From Tetracentron sinense (taxonomy: Eukaryota > Streptophyta > Magnoliopsida > Trochodendrales > Trochodendraceae): a DNA stretch of 64,000 bases. How positions within the stretch are numbered: position 1 is the first letter of the stretch; each line of letters opens with the position of its first letter. The notes beneath the pieces were generated by a model that saw nothing but the letters and a program-made list of their open reading frames with translations, was not told the origin of the DNA and made no database searches. The stretch covers positions 2,825,950 to 2,889,949 of the forward strand of contig CM026573.1 of the NCBI GenBank assembly GCA_015143295.1, given 5' to 3'. Both the position numbers and the translations under genes were made by a program. This document shows positions 50,835 through 61,857 of the stretch, one piece after another.

Positions 50835-51150
50835 TTAGGACTTTGGAGGCAATGCTCCCCCCCCCCCCAAATGGTTGTGTGTAGGGGTAAGGTACAAGCT
50901 TGTGATATGATTGGGAGGCAATGCTTGCCTCATTGGTTGTGTAGGGGTAAGGTACAAGTTTTGTTTTGTGATATGGTTGGGAGGCAATGCTTGCCCATTG
51001 GTTGTGTGTAGGGGGTGGTACAAGCTTGGGAGGCAATGCTTGCCTCATGTTGTGTAGGGGTAAGGTACAAAAGTTTTGTTTTGTGATATGATTGGGAGGC
51101 AATGCTTGCCCAATTGGTTGTGTGTAGGGGGTAGGTACAAGCTTTGTTCA
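50835..51150. repeat. Five-copy minisatellite (~50-65 bp)
   Basis: Each unit has GGAGGCAATGCTTGCC (first copy GGAGGCAATGCTCCCC), then a TTGGTTGTGTGTAGGGG-type stretch, then GGTACAAG, mostly followed by TGTGATATGATTG. Units begin at about 50841, 50911, 50980, 51029 and 51092. Two units lack the TTTTGTTTTGTGATATG part. Apparent frames across it on both strands are repeat by-products. Confidence 0.9.
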
Positions 51151-51232
51151 CGACTCTGTTGGCTTAGCAAAGAAGCTTGAATATTTTGAAGCTGGTTTAG
51201 TAAACGCGTCGATAACCTTTGCACTAGCTTGT

Positions 51233-51235
<3 letters not shown>

Positions 51236-51272
<37 letters not shown>
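51236..51272. repeat. (TA)n microsatellite
   Basis: About eighteen TA units followed by AT-rich sequence to about 51370. Confidence 0.9.
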
Positions 51273-51274
<2 letters not shown>

Positions 51275-52139
51275 ATTAAAGAATAAAAAAAATTAATAAT
51301 ATATATAAATATATTATTTAAATACTTCAATTAAAAGGGTTATTTTTAAAATTATTTATATATTATAAGTTGTTTTTAACTAATCATACTGAGTTTGAGC
51401 TCGTTAAAAGCTCAAATTCGGCCCGAGGTCAATTTGACACATTTATAAACGAACCAAATCAAGCTTGTACACCTTGAAAAATTCACATGCTCGATAAAAG
51501 CTCGGCTGGATACCCACCCCTAATTGTGTAGTACACCACACCTTTGATTCAAGTCCCGAGAGAGTGATGGTGGTTGATATATCCACTCCTTCACTATCAC
51601 AATCCGATCGGAGTTAGAGCTCCAAATTAGAGCGGATATGGATCTGATAGTAAATTTGTCAGATTGGATAAATACCTTGAGTTTTATATTAGATTATAAT
51701 AAGATCTATGGTGATTCGAATCTATAATATATTAATATTTTTTTTGAATATGTACAAGTTTGATTTTATTTAAATTATTTATAAAAAAATTTATGAATTT
51801 TTTTATGTACTTAAAAATTAGTTTTTGAAATTTGATATTAATTGGACCGGATTCGGATCGAATTCAAAATTTAACTTGATAATCGGATTCATACTTAGAC
51901 TGACTAATTTATAATCTAACGGATCTTGGGTCAGATTTGAATTTATAGGATATTTAATTGGATCATATGCGGATCTAATAGGATTCGATCCATTTAACAG
52001 CCCTACCTAGAAAGCTATAACATCTAACCATACTAACCGGGTTGCATCCTAACTGCATATCTTCAAAAAAAAAAAACTTATGATACAACTAAAACAAGAT
52101 TAAATAAAAATTAAAGAAAAGACTAGAATATTTGGATAA
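51273..52139. other. AT-rich spacer
   Basis: No gene. It contains GGATCNGATT-like words and GACAGCCC- or ACAGCCC-type ends that hint at old hAT-like MITEs, but no pair of ends could be matched. Confidence 0.35.
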
Positions 52140-52149
52140 TATCTAAAGA

Positions 52150-52325
52150 ATAGAAATGGCGTATTGATAAATCTTATATGATCTAACGACAGTTCATTTA
52201 AAAAAATCTTATATGATCTAATGAGAGCTTATTTAAACATGACAACTATACATGTGACACATCTTATAAATCTTATATGATCTAACGGAAGCTTATTTAA
52301 AATCTTATAAATCTTATCTGAGACT
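52150..52325. repeat. Short-period AT-rich repeat
   Basis: CTTATATGATCTAAYG followed by a GAGCTTATTTAAA-like stretch recurs three times (about 52171, 52207 and 52270). Confidence 0.6.
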
Positions 52326-52359
52326 ATACATCAATTATCACATCGTCTGCAGTTGGGGG

Positions 52360-52590
52360 CTGTCTGTTGCGAATGATTCACATGGCCATCACGAGGTGTA
52401 TTTAAAGTCATGATTTGTATAGAGACCCATATAAGATAAGCTGTGAGACAGCTAACCATATCTCACTTGTCTCTTCAACTTCTCTTTCTAGAAAATTACT
52501 AATTTATAAAAGTCTATTGGCTCCATACAGAATCACATATCATGACTTTTAAGTACACCTCGATGTGGGCATGTGAATCATATGCAGTAG
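52360..52590. mobile_element. MITE with ~60-bp arms
   Basis: The left arm has GATTCACATGGCCATCACGA then GGTGTATTTAAAGTCATGAT. The right arm read inward has GATTCACATGCCCACATCGA then GGTGTACTTAAAAGTCATGA. Length about 230 bp. The target duplication was not resolved. Confidence 0.75.
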
Positions 52591-52779
52591 AGAAACGATC
52601 CTATGTAGAACGCTTACTGCCAATTTTAAACAAAAATTTGATTCTAACCGTTCATGTCCATCAAATGATATGACCCACAGAACCCTACTTCTGGATGAAC
52701 TAATGTAGAAATGAAACTACATTGGGCTCTGTATTGCCGTTTATCGGGAAAAAAAAAAACGGCTTTGTTATAGAGACTG

Positions 52780-53450
52780 CCTTTTCAGTCCTAGGGTTGA
52801 ACGCACATTTTTAGAAATTGCAATTAGCTCATAAAATAGTAAGCTGCTTACAAAATATTAAATTCCAATATATTATGATCGTCTCACAACCCTAGGTCTT
52901 TACAAACACTAACGTGAATTGTTTTAAGGAGGAGTTGAACCCTAAGATTTTAGGAGCATCTCACAACAGTTAAGCGCCTAGCGCGAAAGTCTCTAACAAA
53001 ATCTAGGTCTTTACAAGGGCGGAGCCAGGATTCTCTTGCAAGGAGGCTAACAATGAGGATTTTTTTTTTGAGGGCCAAGTTCATGGGCTATCGCATTTAT
53101 TTGTAAATAATATTTTTTTTCTCAGAAGTATAGGGGGGCTAGAGTACCGCGTCCCCAGCTATGCCCTTATTAAACACTATAAGATTTTTTTTCAAAATTT
53201 CAGAAGGGGCTTCTGTCCCCCCTAGGCCCCATGTGGCTCCGCCCCTGGGTCTTTTTTGTTTTTGCTGAGGAGGGTCTTTCTAAAACACTAAGGTGAATTA
53301 TTTTAAGGCAGGATCTGAACCCTAAAATTTTAGGAGCATATCAAAAAGTTATGAACTGCTCGCAATTTCATAAGCCTAGGTCTAATGTAAATTGTTTTAA
53401 GGGCCGGGGAGCTGAACCCTAAGACCATAAGGGCAGTCTCCTTCTCACTG
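52780..53450. repeat. Three dispersed copies of a short repeat, one split by a MITE
   Basis: A word of the form GTGAATTRTTTTAAGG followed within ~10 bp by GAACCCTAARATTTTAGGAG occurs near 52913 and 53292, with a third, weaker copy near 53390. The hAT-type MITE at 53014-53247 lies between the first two. Confidence 0.5.
53014..53247. mobile_element. hAT-type MITE with CAGGGGCGGAGCCA ends
   Basis: The left end CAAGGGCGGAGCCA and right end TGGCTCCGCCCCTG are inverted repeats. The flanking octamers ggtcttta (53006-53013) and ggtctttt (53248-53255) agree at 7 of 8. The GGGGCGGAGCCA terminus is common in plant hAT-type MITEs. Length 234 bp. Confidence 0.85.
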
Positions 53451-53959
53451 TAACTTTATTCAATTGAAAGCTAAGGTTAAATTTCCTCAATTCAGTCTAA
53501 TTTTTCTGGTAGCATCTGATGAGCAGTCTTGATAAATGAGTTTTGAATGTTGTTTAAAATATATATACTCTAAGACAAATTGTATTAAGTATAAGTTTTA
53601 CCACAATTTTATTTTTTAAAAATAGCTAAATTAATTTTAAGATGTGTTGGGGAGGCATCCGGAGTCTAGATGATGAAGATGCTTTTTGTTTGACATAAGA
53701 AAAGGAAAAGAAAAAAAGAGTTCCAATCTCTTTTGAAAAAAAGTTTGGTTCCTTTTGAAGTGGGGAGACAGGTTCAGCTAGCCCCAATTTCTCTCTTTCC
53801 TCTTTTTCTATTTCTATGGTCCCGCATTTCTCTTTACTTTTTCTGGCTGCTTTTGTAGAATGTTAAAGCTTCAACATTTAAATCCTTTCAATTCTAATTG
53901 AGTAAACCTTCTCATCTTTGGCCATCTACTTTTGTCGGATTTAAGATCATCTCCGGTCG

Positions 53960-54115
53960 GTCCTGAGGAGGAAACCTCTAGCAGCCACTTGAAATATGTG
54001 CCACATAAGTCCCGCACGCCAACCAAGGAGTTGGTTTGTGTGCACATGAGTTGGTTGGCTTGCAGAATCTTATGCGGCACATTCCAAGTGGGTGATGGCG
54101 GTCTCCTTACCAACA
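53960..54115. mobile_element. Foldback MITE
   Basis: The left arm contains CACTTGAAATATGTGCCACA and ACGCCAACCAAGGAGTTGG. The right arm read inward has CACTTGGAATGTGCCGCATA and AAGCCAACCAACTCATG. The arms are ~65 bp with almost no spacer. Confidence 0.75.
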
Positions 54116-54181
54116 CTAATTGTTGACCATCCTAAGTCTTTTTGTCAGTGAGATAGGTTCATTGCAAATGAATGGAAGAGA

Positions 54182-54298
54182 ATTCAATTGCATATGTGAC
54201 ATAAGTAGATTGGCTGAGAGAAAAAGAATTTAAATTTGAATTTTTCATTTTTTTAAAATCGAATCTACTTGTGCCACATATGCAATTGCAATTGGGTG
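54182..54298. mobile_element. Small foldback element
   Basis: CAATTGCATATGTGACATAA plus GTAGATT on the left pairs with AATCTACTTGTGCCACATAT plus GCAATTG on the right. AT-rich centre. Confidence 0.65.
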
Positions 54299-54807
54299 TG
54301 ATCTTATCTCCATTTAGGTTAGTGGTGTAGGTTAAACATTAAGTTAATACAAATTGTGAGTCTTCCCCGAAGGAGATACAGATCTCTTGAAGAGACGTTA
54401 GCAGTCTATTTCCTCTTAGCAATCTATTTCGACCTTTGGAATCTTTTAATATGTACTTTTTTTCAATCCCACTTGGGAGGCCATACTGCTACGGGTAAAT
54501 CCATCTACTTGTCTAACCAAAAAAATGAAGATTCAATCCACTTGAATTAATCAAGGAAAAAATGCCTCTATTAAATTCATTTGAAGTCTCATGATAAAAT
54601 TACATAAAATAATTTATAGAGATGCAGAAGTAACATGTGTTAACACTTAACAGGTCATTTTCACAGTCAATTAAAACAAGACAGGAATTAAAAAAATAAA
54701 ATAAGAGTTTGTATTTGTTTTTGACTTTGTGACTACCTTATCATTCCTTCCTTAATTTAAGAAGAAAAATAATAGTGTTAATTGCTTTAAATACACCACC
54801 ACGTTTA

Positions 54808-54985
54808 CACGCCAAAACACGAGTTTTACTTTCCCTCACTTTTCTCTCCAAATGAACACGTCAAAACACGCCAAAACACGAGTTTTACTTTCCCTCACGA
54901 GTTTTACTTTCCGTCACTTTTCTCTCCAAATGAACACGTCAAAACACACCAAAACACGAGTTTTACTTTCCCTTACTTTTCTCAC
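54808..54985. repeat. Three-copy minisatellite
   Basis: Units contain CGCCAAAACACGAGTTTTAC, TTTCCCTCACTTTTCTC and CAAATGAACACGTC. The middle part has an extra CACGAGTTTTACTTTCCGTC, so unit lengths differ. Confidence 0.8.
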
Positions 54986-56341
54986 CAAATGAAAGCACCC
55001 TTATACTATGTTTGTTTGTCGAGAAAATAAGAAAAAAAAAAAAAAAAAAAAATTTTAGATTTCTAATACAATTTTTAATTGTATTTTGTATAATTTTTTT
55101 TTCTTTTTCCATGTTTTACTTAATTTCCCAGCAACCAAACATAGGGTTATGGTTTAACAATCTAACCTCAATTTTTGGACAATTTTTTTTTAAAATATTC
55201 ATCCTTAAAAAAAAAAAAAAGAGTTCAAGAGGCTTTGTGACATTTGGACAAGATCCGGACTCCGAGAACACGACATCTAGTATTGCTTGAGTTGGGATCA
55301 CGCCAATTGCGATTGAGCACAAGTCAACAAGTATCTAGGGTTCAACAAAATCTAACCTTGTTTAAAAAAAGTAAAAATTATTAACCCTTACGTTAACACT
55401 TATTAACCCGAATTAAAGGGTTATTAAAAGGGCTCTGTGCCCCGTGTTCAAGCGCAATGGGACAAGATCAGGACTCGTATTGTAACCACTTTTTATAGCA
55501 GCCGTGATGTAGCAGCCATGATGTTGCTTTACTTTGTCAAAAGACTCAAAAGCAAGGGTGCATTTGGTTTCATAATTGTTTTTGTGGAGTTTAAAACCGT
55601 TTTTAATGATTTTATTTTTGAGAATTATTTAGGAAAAATAAACCTTTAAATGATAACAGAAAATAATGTTAGAAATTGTTTTTGTGAGAAAATCTCTTTC
55701 TTTGTCAATTTCTCTTATACTTTAAAAATTGGATTCTATCAAGGGAAATGAAAAACGGACGGTCAGCTACACGATTTAATTGGGTTTTTTTTAACACCCA
55801 TCAATTGTGGTCAAGATTACCTATAAGAGTATTCTTAGCCAAAGTACTAAAAAATGCTATTTTGGTGAGACTGCTGAGAATGTTTTTAAAAAAAGTAGAT
55901 AACCAAAATAGGAAAAAGTAGGTTTTGGCTTATTTTTGTGAGTAAAATTTGATGAGGCTGCTAGGAATGCTCTAAGGTTAATCAATCTAACTTTGATTTT
56001 GAGAAAGAGAAAAACACAAATATTAACTTTAATTTAGTTAAGTTTAATCATAGTTAATAAAGTGTTAAAAAGGACGCATGATATTGAGGTCAGCTAGGAA
56101 GGGAGACCTTGCTAGAGTCCTGATAAGGGGCCGTGAGGCCCCCTTCTAGCTAAAATTGCGCGTCTCTTTTTCCACCCTTTAACTATGATTAATCTTAACT
56201 AAAATATTGTCAATAATTTTGTTTATTTTTGTTTTTGAAGACCAATGTTAAATTGCTTAACCCACAATTGCATAATTTTGGGTTGGGGTGAGTGAATCTT
56301 ACCCACAGGTTGATGGGTATTAAAAAAAGGAAGGCGTGGAC

Positions 56342-56449
56342 CAATGAGAATTGACCATGCGATCCTTTTTCCTACCCATACCAATTTTCTTGTCAATGAG
56401 AATTGACCATGCGATCCTTTTTCCTACCCATACCAATTTTCCTGTCACT
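56342..56449. repeat. 52-bp near-perfect tandem duplication
   Basis: CAATGAGAATTGACCATGCG through CATACCAATTTTC is repeated at once with a single difference (CTTGTC versus CCTGTC at the end). It looks recent. Confidence 0.9.
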
Positions 56450-57011
56450 ATCATTGGACCAGATTAGGCTCAGATTCTCTTCCTCTCGTTTCAACTCCCC
56501 ACTTTCCATCCATAAGCCTAAAACAACATCACTTTCATGTTCTCTCTAGTTGGACCCAAAGTACCACAGGTAGAGCTATGTTAAAAAAAAACAATAGGAT
56601 AAAAGAAGATTAAAACACACCAAATTCACGTGGTTTGATAATATGTTTACGTCTATGGTCAAAGAGTCCCAAAAAAAAATAAAGGTTTCAAATCTTCTCT
56701 GCTTGGTGTATAGTCTAAATTTGTGAGCGACGAACAACAAGAAATGAGAATGCCTGACACAAACACAACAAGCCGCACGAAATTGAAGAAATAAATGAAT
56801 CCAAGAATATGATTTTACTCTTCGATTTCAGTTTTACCCAATAAATGAAAAATTAAAAGGAAAAGTTGAAGAAGTATGAGCTGCCTTGACTTGAACACAA
56901 TTAAAGACAGATGATTCTTTGGAGAAACAATCCCGGAAACTTGATAAATACGGGTGCGAGGCGAACCAAATGCCATTGTCTAAGAATCTCTTGCCGGTGA
57001 TTTTAACATGG

Positions 57012-57215
57012 GAGAGTTCAATCTCACTCCGAGGCCAACACGAGTTCCCTTTAACCCCTATTAACCGTAGTTAAAATTCATTAACCTTGAGATTCAACAA
57101 TATAATCTTAGTTTTTTTTTCTAAAAACCAAGGTTAAAATGTTGAATGGTAAGGGTTAGTGAATCTTAACCATAGTTAATAAGAGTTAAAAGAGACACTT
57201 GTTAACTTGTGGGTA
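57012..57215. mobile_element. Foldback family B, copy 1
   Basis: The left arm reads CAACACGAGTTCCCTTTAAC, then ATTAACCGTAGTTAAAATTC. The right arm is its reverse complement (GTGAATCTTAACCATAGTTA, AGAGTTAAAAGAGACACTTG). The centre is a T/A-rich AAAACCAAGGTTAAA. About 200 bp. Confidence 0.7.
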
Positions 57216-57339
57216 TCCCAGCTTACCCTAAAAAGAAAAAAAAAAAAAAAAACTTGTTGGTATGATTGAACACAAAGAGAGTTCAATCTCATTAGACTGT
57301 GATTCGATCTCTTTCATAATTAGTATGGCTCTCTCGGGA

Positions 57340-57530
57340 AGACAGTAAGGCTCCTCTCAAGTATCCACAAAATAAGAGACATGTGGTGATAAATTGGTAA
57401 GAAAAAGGGGGAGAGATATCAAGTAGGGAGAAGTCAAAATCATGGGGAGAAAATGAACAGACTTCTTCCTTTTGATGTCACCTGTCACATGATGTATGGA
57501 TGCCCGAGACCAGTTTTCTGGCTTCGCTAG
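57340..57530. mobile_element. Copy of the GCATCCACAAATGA MITE, inverted relative to 31452
   Basis: GTATCCACAAAATAAGAGAC on the left and GGATGCCCGAGACC on the right are end-like. The interior GGGGGAGAGATATCAAGTAG followed by GTCAAAATCATGGGGAGAA matches the reverse complement of 31540-31575. Confidence 0.55.
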
Positions 57531-57647
57531 AGACAATCCTGAGCCTATTAGTATACTACACTTTCATCCACCTGCCTGCTTGTACCGGTGACAGTGTGTA
57601 TCCCAGTCGAGATGGAATCACATTCAATTGCAATTGAACTTGGAGAG

Positions 57648-57950
57648 AGGTCAATTGCACCCACAGGCCAACATGTGTCTCTTTTAATTTTTATAACCGT
57701 GGTTAAGATTTACCAACCCTTAGGGTTAAATGTTATAACTTAAAATTTCAAAAAGAATTATTGAAAAACAGTAACCCTAAAGGTTGAAACTTTTTAACTA
57801 AAGTTAATTATGTTTAAAACATTTTTTTCCTAAAAACCAAGGTTATATATATTGTTGAATCTCAAGGATCAGTTAATCTTAACCAAAATTAATATGGGTT
57901 AAAAATGACATATGTTAGCTTGTGAGTGTGATTAAACTCTCCTCGAAGTC
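57648..57950. mobile_element. Foldback family B, copy 2
   Basis: Same layout as copy 1: CAACATGTGTCTCTTTTAAT and CGTGGTTAAGATTTACCAAC on the left; AGTTAATCTTAACC and GGGTTAAAAATGACATATGT on the right. A longer interior holds a second AAAAACCAAGGTTA. Confidence 0.65.
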
Positions 57951-58352
57951 GATGACAATTGACTATTGTTTCACCTCATCCCAGTTAGGAAACAATTTCC
58001 ATGAATTGTGGTACAAAGATTAATATGTTCACCGTTTAACCACTCTGTAATAAAGTAATAAAGGCTCTACTCACTAATCAATGAACATATACTAACTAGT
58101 TGCATGATATCATTTCAACGGAAAAAAAAAGAAAAAAGAACATATACTATCACAGCTAACTAGGGTTCCAGCCTAACCGAATTTGGGATGTCAAAAAAAA
58201 ATAACAATACTGTATATTAATAAGACATGGTCCCCCACTTAAGGAGCAAATGTATGACCATGAATCCTACTATAATCGACCCACATTTGAAGATATTTAT
58301 CTGGTTAGTTTGGTGACAGTCATGATTAAATACACATACTATGAATCATGGA

Positions 58353-58462
58353 TTAGGAAGCACGGGTACGGCGATACGATACGGGTATGGCGATACGGTA
58401 GAAATTATGAAAATCAACTAAGTTTTACCTTAGTCCATTTTCAAAATATGCATGCTTTCTAG
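58353..58462. mobile_element. 110-bp deletion derivative of the GATACG hAT-type element
   Basis: Starts TTAGGAAGCACGGGTACGGC and ends GCATGCTTTCTAG, matching the ends of the 635-bp copy at 63123-63757. ATCATGGA flanks it exactly on both sides (58345-58352 and 58463-58470), a clean 8-bp duplication. It holds three GATACG words. About 1.45 kb upstream of the lipoxygenase ATG. Confidence 0.88.
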
Positions 58463-58861
58463 ATCATGGATAAAGTTTATTTTTAATTTTGTTCTCGTAG
58501 ATTAATTATCTATCTGTCGAAAAGGCAAATTCATGCGCGTGATGAAGCGTCACCTACGGACAACGGGTCTCTATGCAGCCCCACTAAGCCACACCAATTA
58601 TAAGTGCTAAGTGCTAGGTGAAATGGATATGGAATTCTTAATAGTAATCATTTGACTATGTATTCTAATGCGTAATCTTCATTCGTCATGTCTTTTTTAT
58701 TTTTATTTTTTTTTTATTTTTATAGCACATCCAACCAAAACGATGCACAAAACAAACTGTGGTTGACTATTGACCCCGTTCTCTCTCTCTCTCTCTAACT
58801 TAGGGGAAGCTCGAAGCCCAACAACAACACTCGTGATTGGATCACTGTCGATTGCAAGTTC

Positions 58862-59316
58862 AATCACAACCACATGTCAATGCGTGTTTCTTTTACCCTT
58901 ATTAATTATGGTTAAGATTTACTAACCTTGAGGGTTTAAAGATCTAGCATTGATTTTTAGACGGTCAATAATTTTTTTAAAAAACATTATGGTTAGATTG
59001 TTGAACCCGGGTTAACAAATCTTAATCGAGTAAAATTAGAGCCAATTACGGTTGAACTCAGGAAGAGTTCAATCACATCCATAGTTCAACACGTGTCCTC
59101 TAAACTATGGTTAAGCTTTACTAACCCTTAGAGTGTAATAATCTAACCTTAATTTTTTAAATTCTTAACCCATTAATAATTTTTTTCTTCTAAAAATTAA
59201 GATTAGATTGTTTTTTATTTGGATGATTGTACCTTACGGATTAATGAATCTTAACCAAGATTAACATGAGTTATAGGGGACACTTGTTGACATGTGAGTG
59301 TGCCTGAGTTCAATCG
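58862..59316. mobile_element. Foldback family B, copies 3 and 4 (adjacent)
   Basis: A first half-copy (about 58862-59035: ATTATGGTTAAGATTTACTA to AACAAATCTTAATCGAGT) abuts a fuller one (about 59066-59316: TCAACACGTGTCCTC, CTATGGTTAAGCTTTACTAA; then TTAATGAATCTTAACCAAGA, GGGACACTTGTTGACATG). The latter carries a CACGTG (59090-59095). Confidence 0.6.
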
Positions 59317-59339
59317 CAATTGGCTATGATTATGATTCG

Positions 59340-59530
59340 ATCTTATCTTAACCATAATTAATAAAGGTTAAAATCAACGTATGGATCAAGAGATCGAATC
59401 ACAGCCAATCATGATTTTTAAAATATTTTTTCCTAAAATTAAGGTTAGAAGAGTTAGTAAATCTTAACCAGAGTTAATAAGGTGAATAGGGACATGTGTT
59501 GACCCGTCGGTGCGATTGAACTCTCCCCCG
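59340..59530. mobile_element. Foldback family B, fragment 5
   Basis: Contains CTTAACCATAATTAATAAAGG on the left and AGTAAATCTTAACCAGAGTT, GGGACATGTGTTGACC on the right. The arms are shorter and more diverged. It ends about 380 bp before the lipoxygenase ATG. Confidence 0.5.
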
Positions 59531-59539
59531 ATTCAAACG

Positions 59540-59600
59540 CTATTGGCTCCGATTCATCTGTTGACTCGGGGACTGTGATCCTATTTTCGACACCCCCTCT

Positions 59601-59632
<32 letters not shown>

Positions 59633-59912
59633 ACTGGTGTTTAGGGATGCAGAAGAAACTAAAAACCTCGCTTTTCTTCCTTCCCTGCTCCTCCTCCTCT
59701 ATAAGTCTCTCTCTCTCAACACAGAGAAACCCCATTTTCTGTTCCGTTCTTCTTACTCTTTATTATATTCATTAATCACTCTCCTTATTTTAATTTTGTT
59801 GTTAATCCATCACTTTCCTTCTGAATATACATAGATTTGTGCATGTTGATCTTCCCTTTATAAACTCCTCTTTCTTCCACTTTAGGTGCTCTCTTTGAGT
59901 TGAGTTCCCGAG
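59540..59912 (+). promoter_or_regulatory. Lipoxygenase promoter/leader region
   Basis: Holds CTGTTGACTC (W-box core TTGAC, about 59559) and a (CT)n tract (about 59602-59634), then a pyrimidine-rich leader up to the ATG. No clear TATA box could be fixed. Regulatory roles are inferred from motif identity only. Confidence 0.4.
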
Positions 59913-61857
59913 ATGTTTGCAGCTCCACCACAACCCCTCTTCAAGTCAAACACCTCTGCTTCTCCGGCCCCTCCATCGCTTTCAGCAGCGATCGCCGGTG
60001 CCCGGAGGAATTTCAGAGCCGGAAGGGCTCAAAAGTCGGGATTCAGTTCGCGGTTCAACGGAATCCGGTCAATTCGAGCTGTGATCAGTAGCGGAGACAA
60101 GAATGTAGAGACTGCGACACCACCGGCGACAAAGGATTCTAATGGGTCTTTCAGGTCGTCGGATCAGGGGATCGATGTAAGGGCAGTGATCACGATCAAG
60201 AAGAAGATTAAGGAGACTTTGACTGACAAATTTGAAGATCAATTGGAGTCCTTCATCAATGGAATTGGGCAGGGGATCATAATTCAGCTTATAAGCGAGG
60301 AGATTGATCCTGGTTTGTTTGCTTTTAAAAGCTTCTATGTATTTAAATTATATAAACATTCATGGTATGGAGAGAGATTTTGTGTAAAAATCTGAAATGG
60401 GTTCTTACTATTTGTTTTTTTCTCCCTATATTTAATCTTCTATAGCAAAAATATGCTAAATGGTTACTTGTTTTTATTTTCGGAATATCTATGTATATAT
60501 GCTTAGTTCATATAAACCATAAAGGAGGGTTTTTGTGTATCTTTTCTTTGATAGTCCATGTTGATTGCTTGGAAGCTTCCTGTAGTTTCTTTTCATTTAG
60601 GCTTTACAGTGTGTTTTGGAGATGGGGTTAGTTACTTTCTGATGTTCTTACCATTTTTCTCTGTTTTCTCTCTTTTTGGTTACCATTTCTTTTCGCTATT
60701 TTTGCAATTGAATTGAAGTTTCCAAGCTGAATTGGTTTCTTCTTTCAGTTACCAAGTCAGGAAAGAGTGTAGAATCGTCAGTAAGGGGATGGTTGCCGAA
60801 GCCATCGGATCATTCATATATTGTGGAATATGATGCCAATTTCACCGTCCCATCCGACTTCGGATGTCCAGGAGCTGTTCTCATTACTAATCTTCATGGC
60901 AAGGAGTTCTACTTGATGGAGATTGTGGTACACGGTTTTAGTGAAAGCCCCATCTTCTTCCCAGCAAATTCGTGGATCCATTCACGGAAAGATAATCCTG
61001 AAAGCAGAATTATTTTTAGAAATCAAGTGAGAAACAGATACAATATCATTTTACTTTTCCATACTTCTCTACTAAATTGAGTAGGGATTATTATTGATTT
61101 AAGGTTGTTGATTGATCTATTTCTACTCCCTCCTTGTCCTTGACAGGCATACTTACCCTCACAAACACCAGCCGGTCTTAAGGATCTTCGACGTGAGGAC
61201 TTACTGAGTATACGAGGTAATGGAAAAGGAGAGAGGAAGTCATTTGATCGAATTTATGATTATGCTCCTTATAACGATTTGGGTCGTCCGGACAAGGATG
61301 ATGATCTTGTTAGGCCGGTCCTGGCCGGTGAGGAGATGCCTTATCCTAGGCGTTGTCGAACTGGTAGACCTCCAACCAAGTCAGGTATAGCGTGTTTTAC
61401 GATATTACACTTCAATCCAGTTAGTTATCTGCATTTCAACCTTGAACCGGTCTTGCTTTTTCTGGTTTTACTGTTAATCACCTGTCTATTACATTTACTG
61501 GATTCGAAACAGATCCATATTCCGAGAGTAGAATAGAAAAGCCCCATTCATTGTATGTTCCTCGGGATGAAACTTTTGAGGAGATTAAGCAGGCTAATTT
61601 CTCTGCTGGAAGGCTGAAAGCTCTGTTCCACAATCTAATACCCTCTATTGCTGCTAACTTGTCAAGCTCGGACATCTCGTTCAAGTGCTTCTCTGAAATC
61701 GACAAGCTATATAATGATGGTGTTATCTTGAAAAGTGAAGAAAAAAATGAAGAGAAAAAAGATATCCTTGAAAGTCTGTTGCTGCCCATGTTGATGAAAA
61801 AGGTTGTCAGCGTTGGTGAAAGGTTGTTGAAGTACGATATCCCAGCTATTATTTCAA
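59913..61857 (+). CDS. Plastid 13-lipoxygenase, LOX6-like (5' part, partial)
   Basis: Lipoxygenases add O2 to linoleic/linolenic acid; plastid 13-LOX enzymes feed oxylipin and jasmonate synthesis. Four exons join in frame: 59913-60312, 60749-61026, 61147-61384 and 61513-61857, giving 420 residues; the gene runs past the window. Residues 1 to about 60 are Ser/Ala/Arg-rich and look like a chloroplast transit peptide. A PLAT/LH2 domain follows (about 85-225, with [20 protein letters not shown] and [20 protein letters not shown]). The lipoxygenase domain then starts with [41 protein letters not shown] and [20 protein letters not shown]. The iron ligands lie in exons outside the window. The [16 protein letters not shown] text resembles LOX6-type more than LOX2-type enzymes. 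Full length would be about 900 residues. Confidence 0.93.

Noticed and set aside
50791..51151. Overlapping open frames on both strands encoding repeated SIASQPYHKTK-like peptides
   Set aside because: They are by-products of the minisatellite.
51540..51600. B-box-like GATTCAAGTCCCGAG suggesting a SINE
   Set aside because: No A box at the right distance and no tail.
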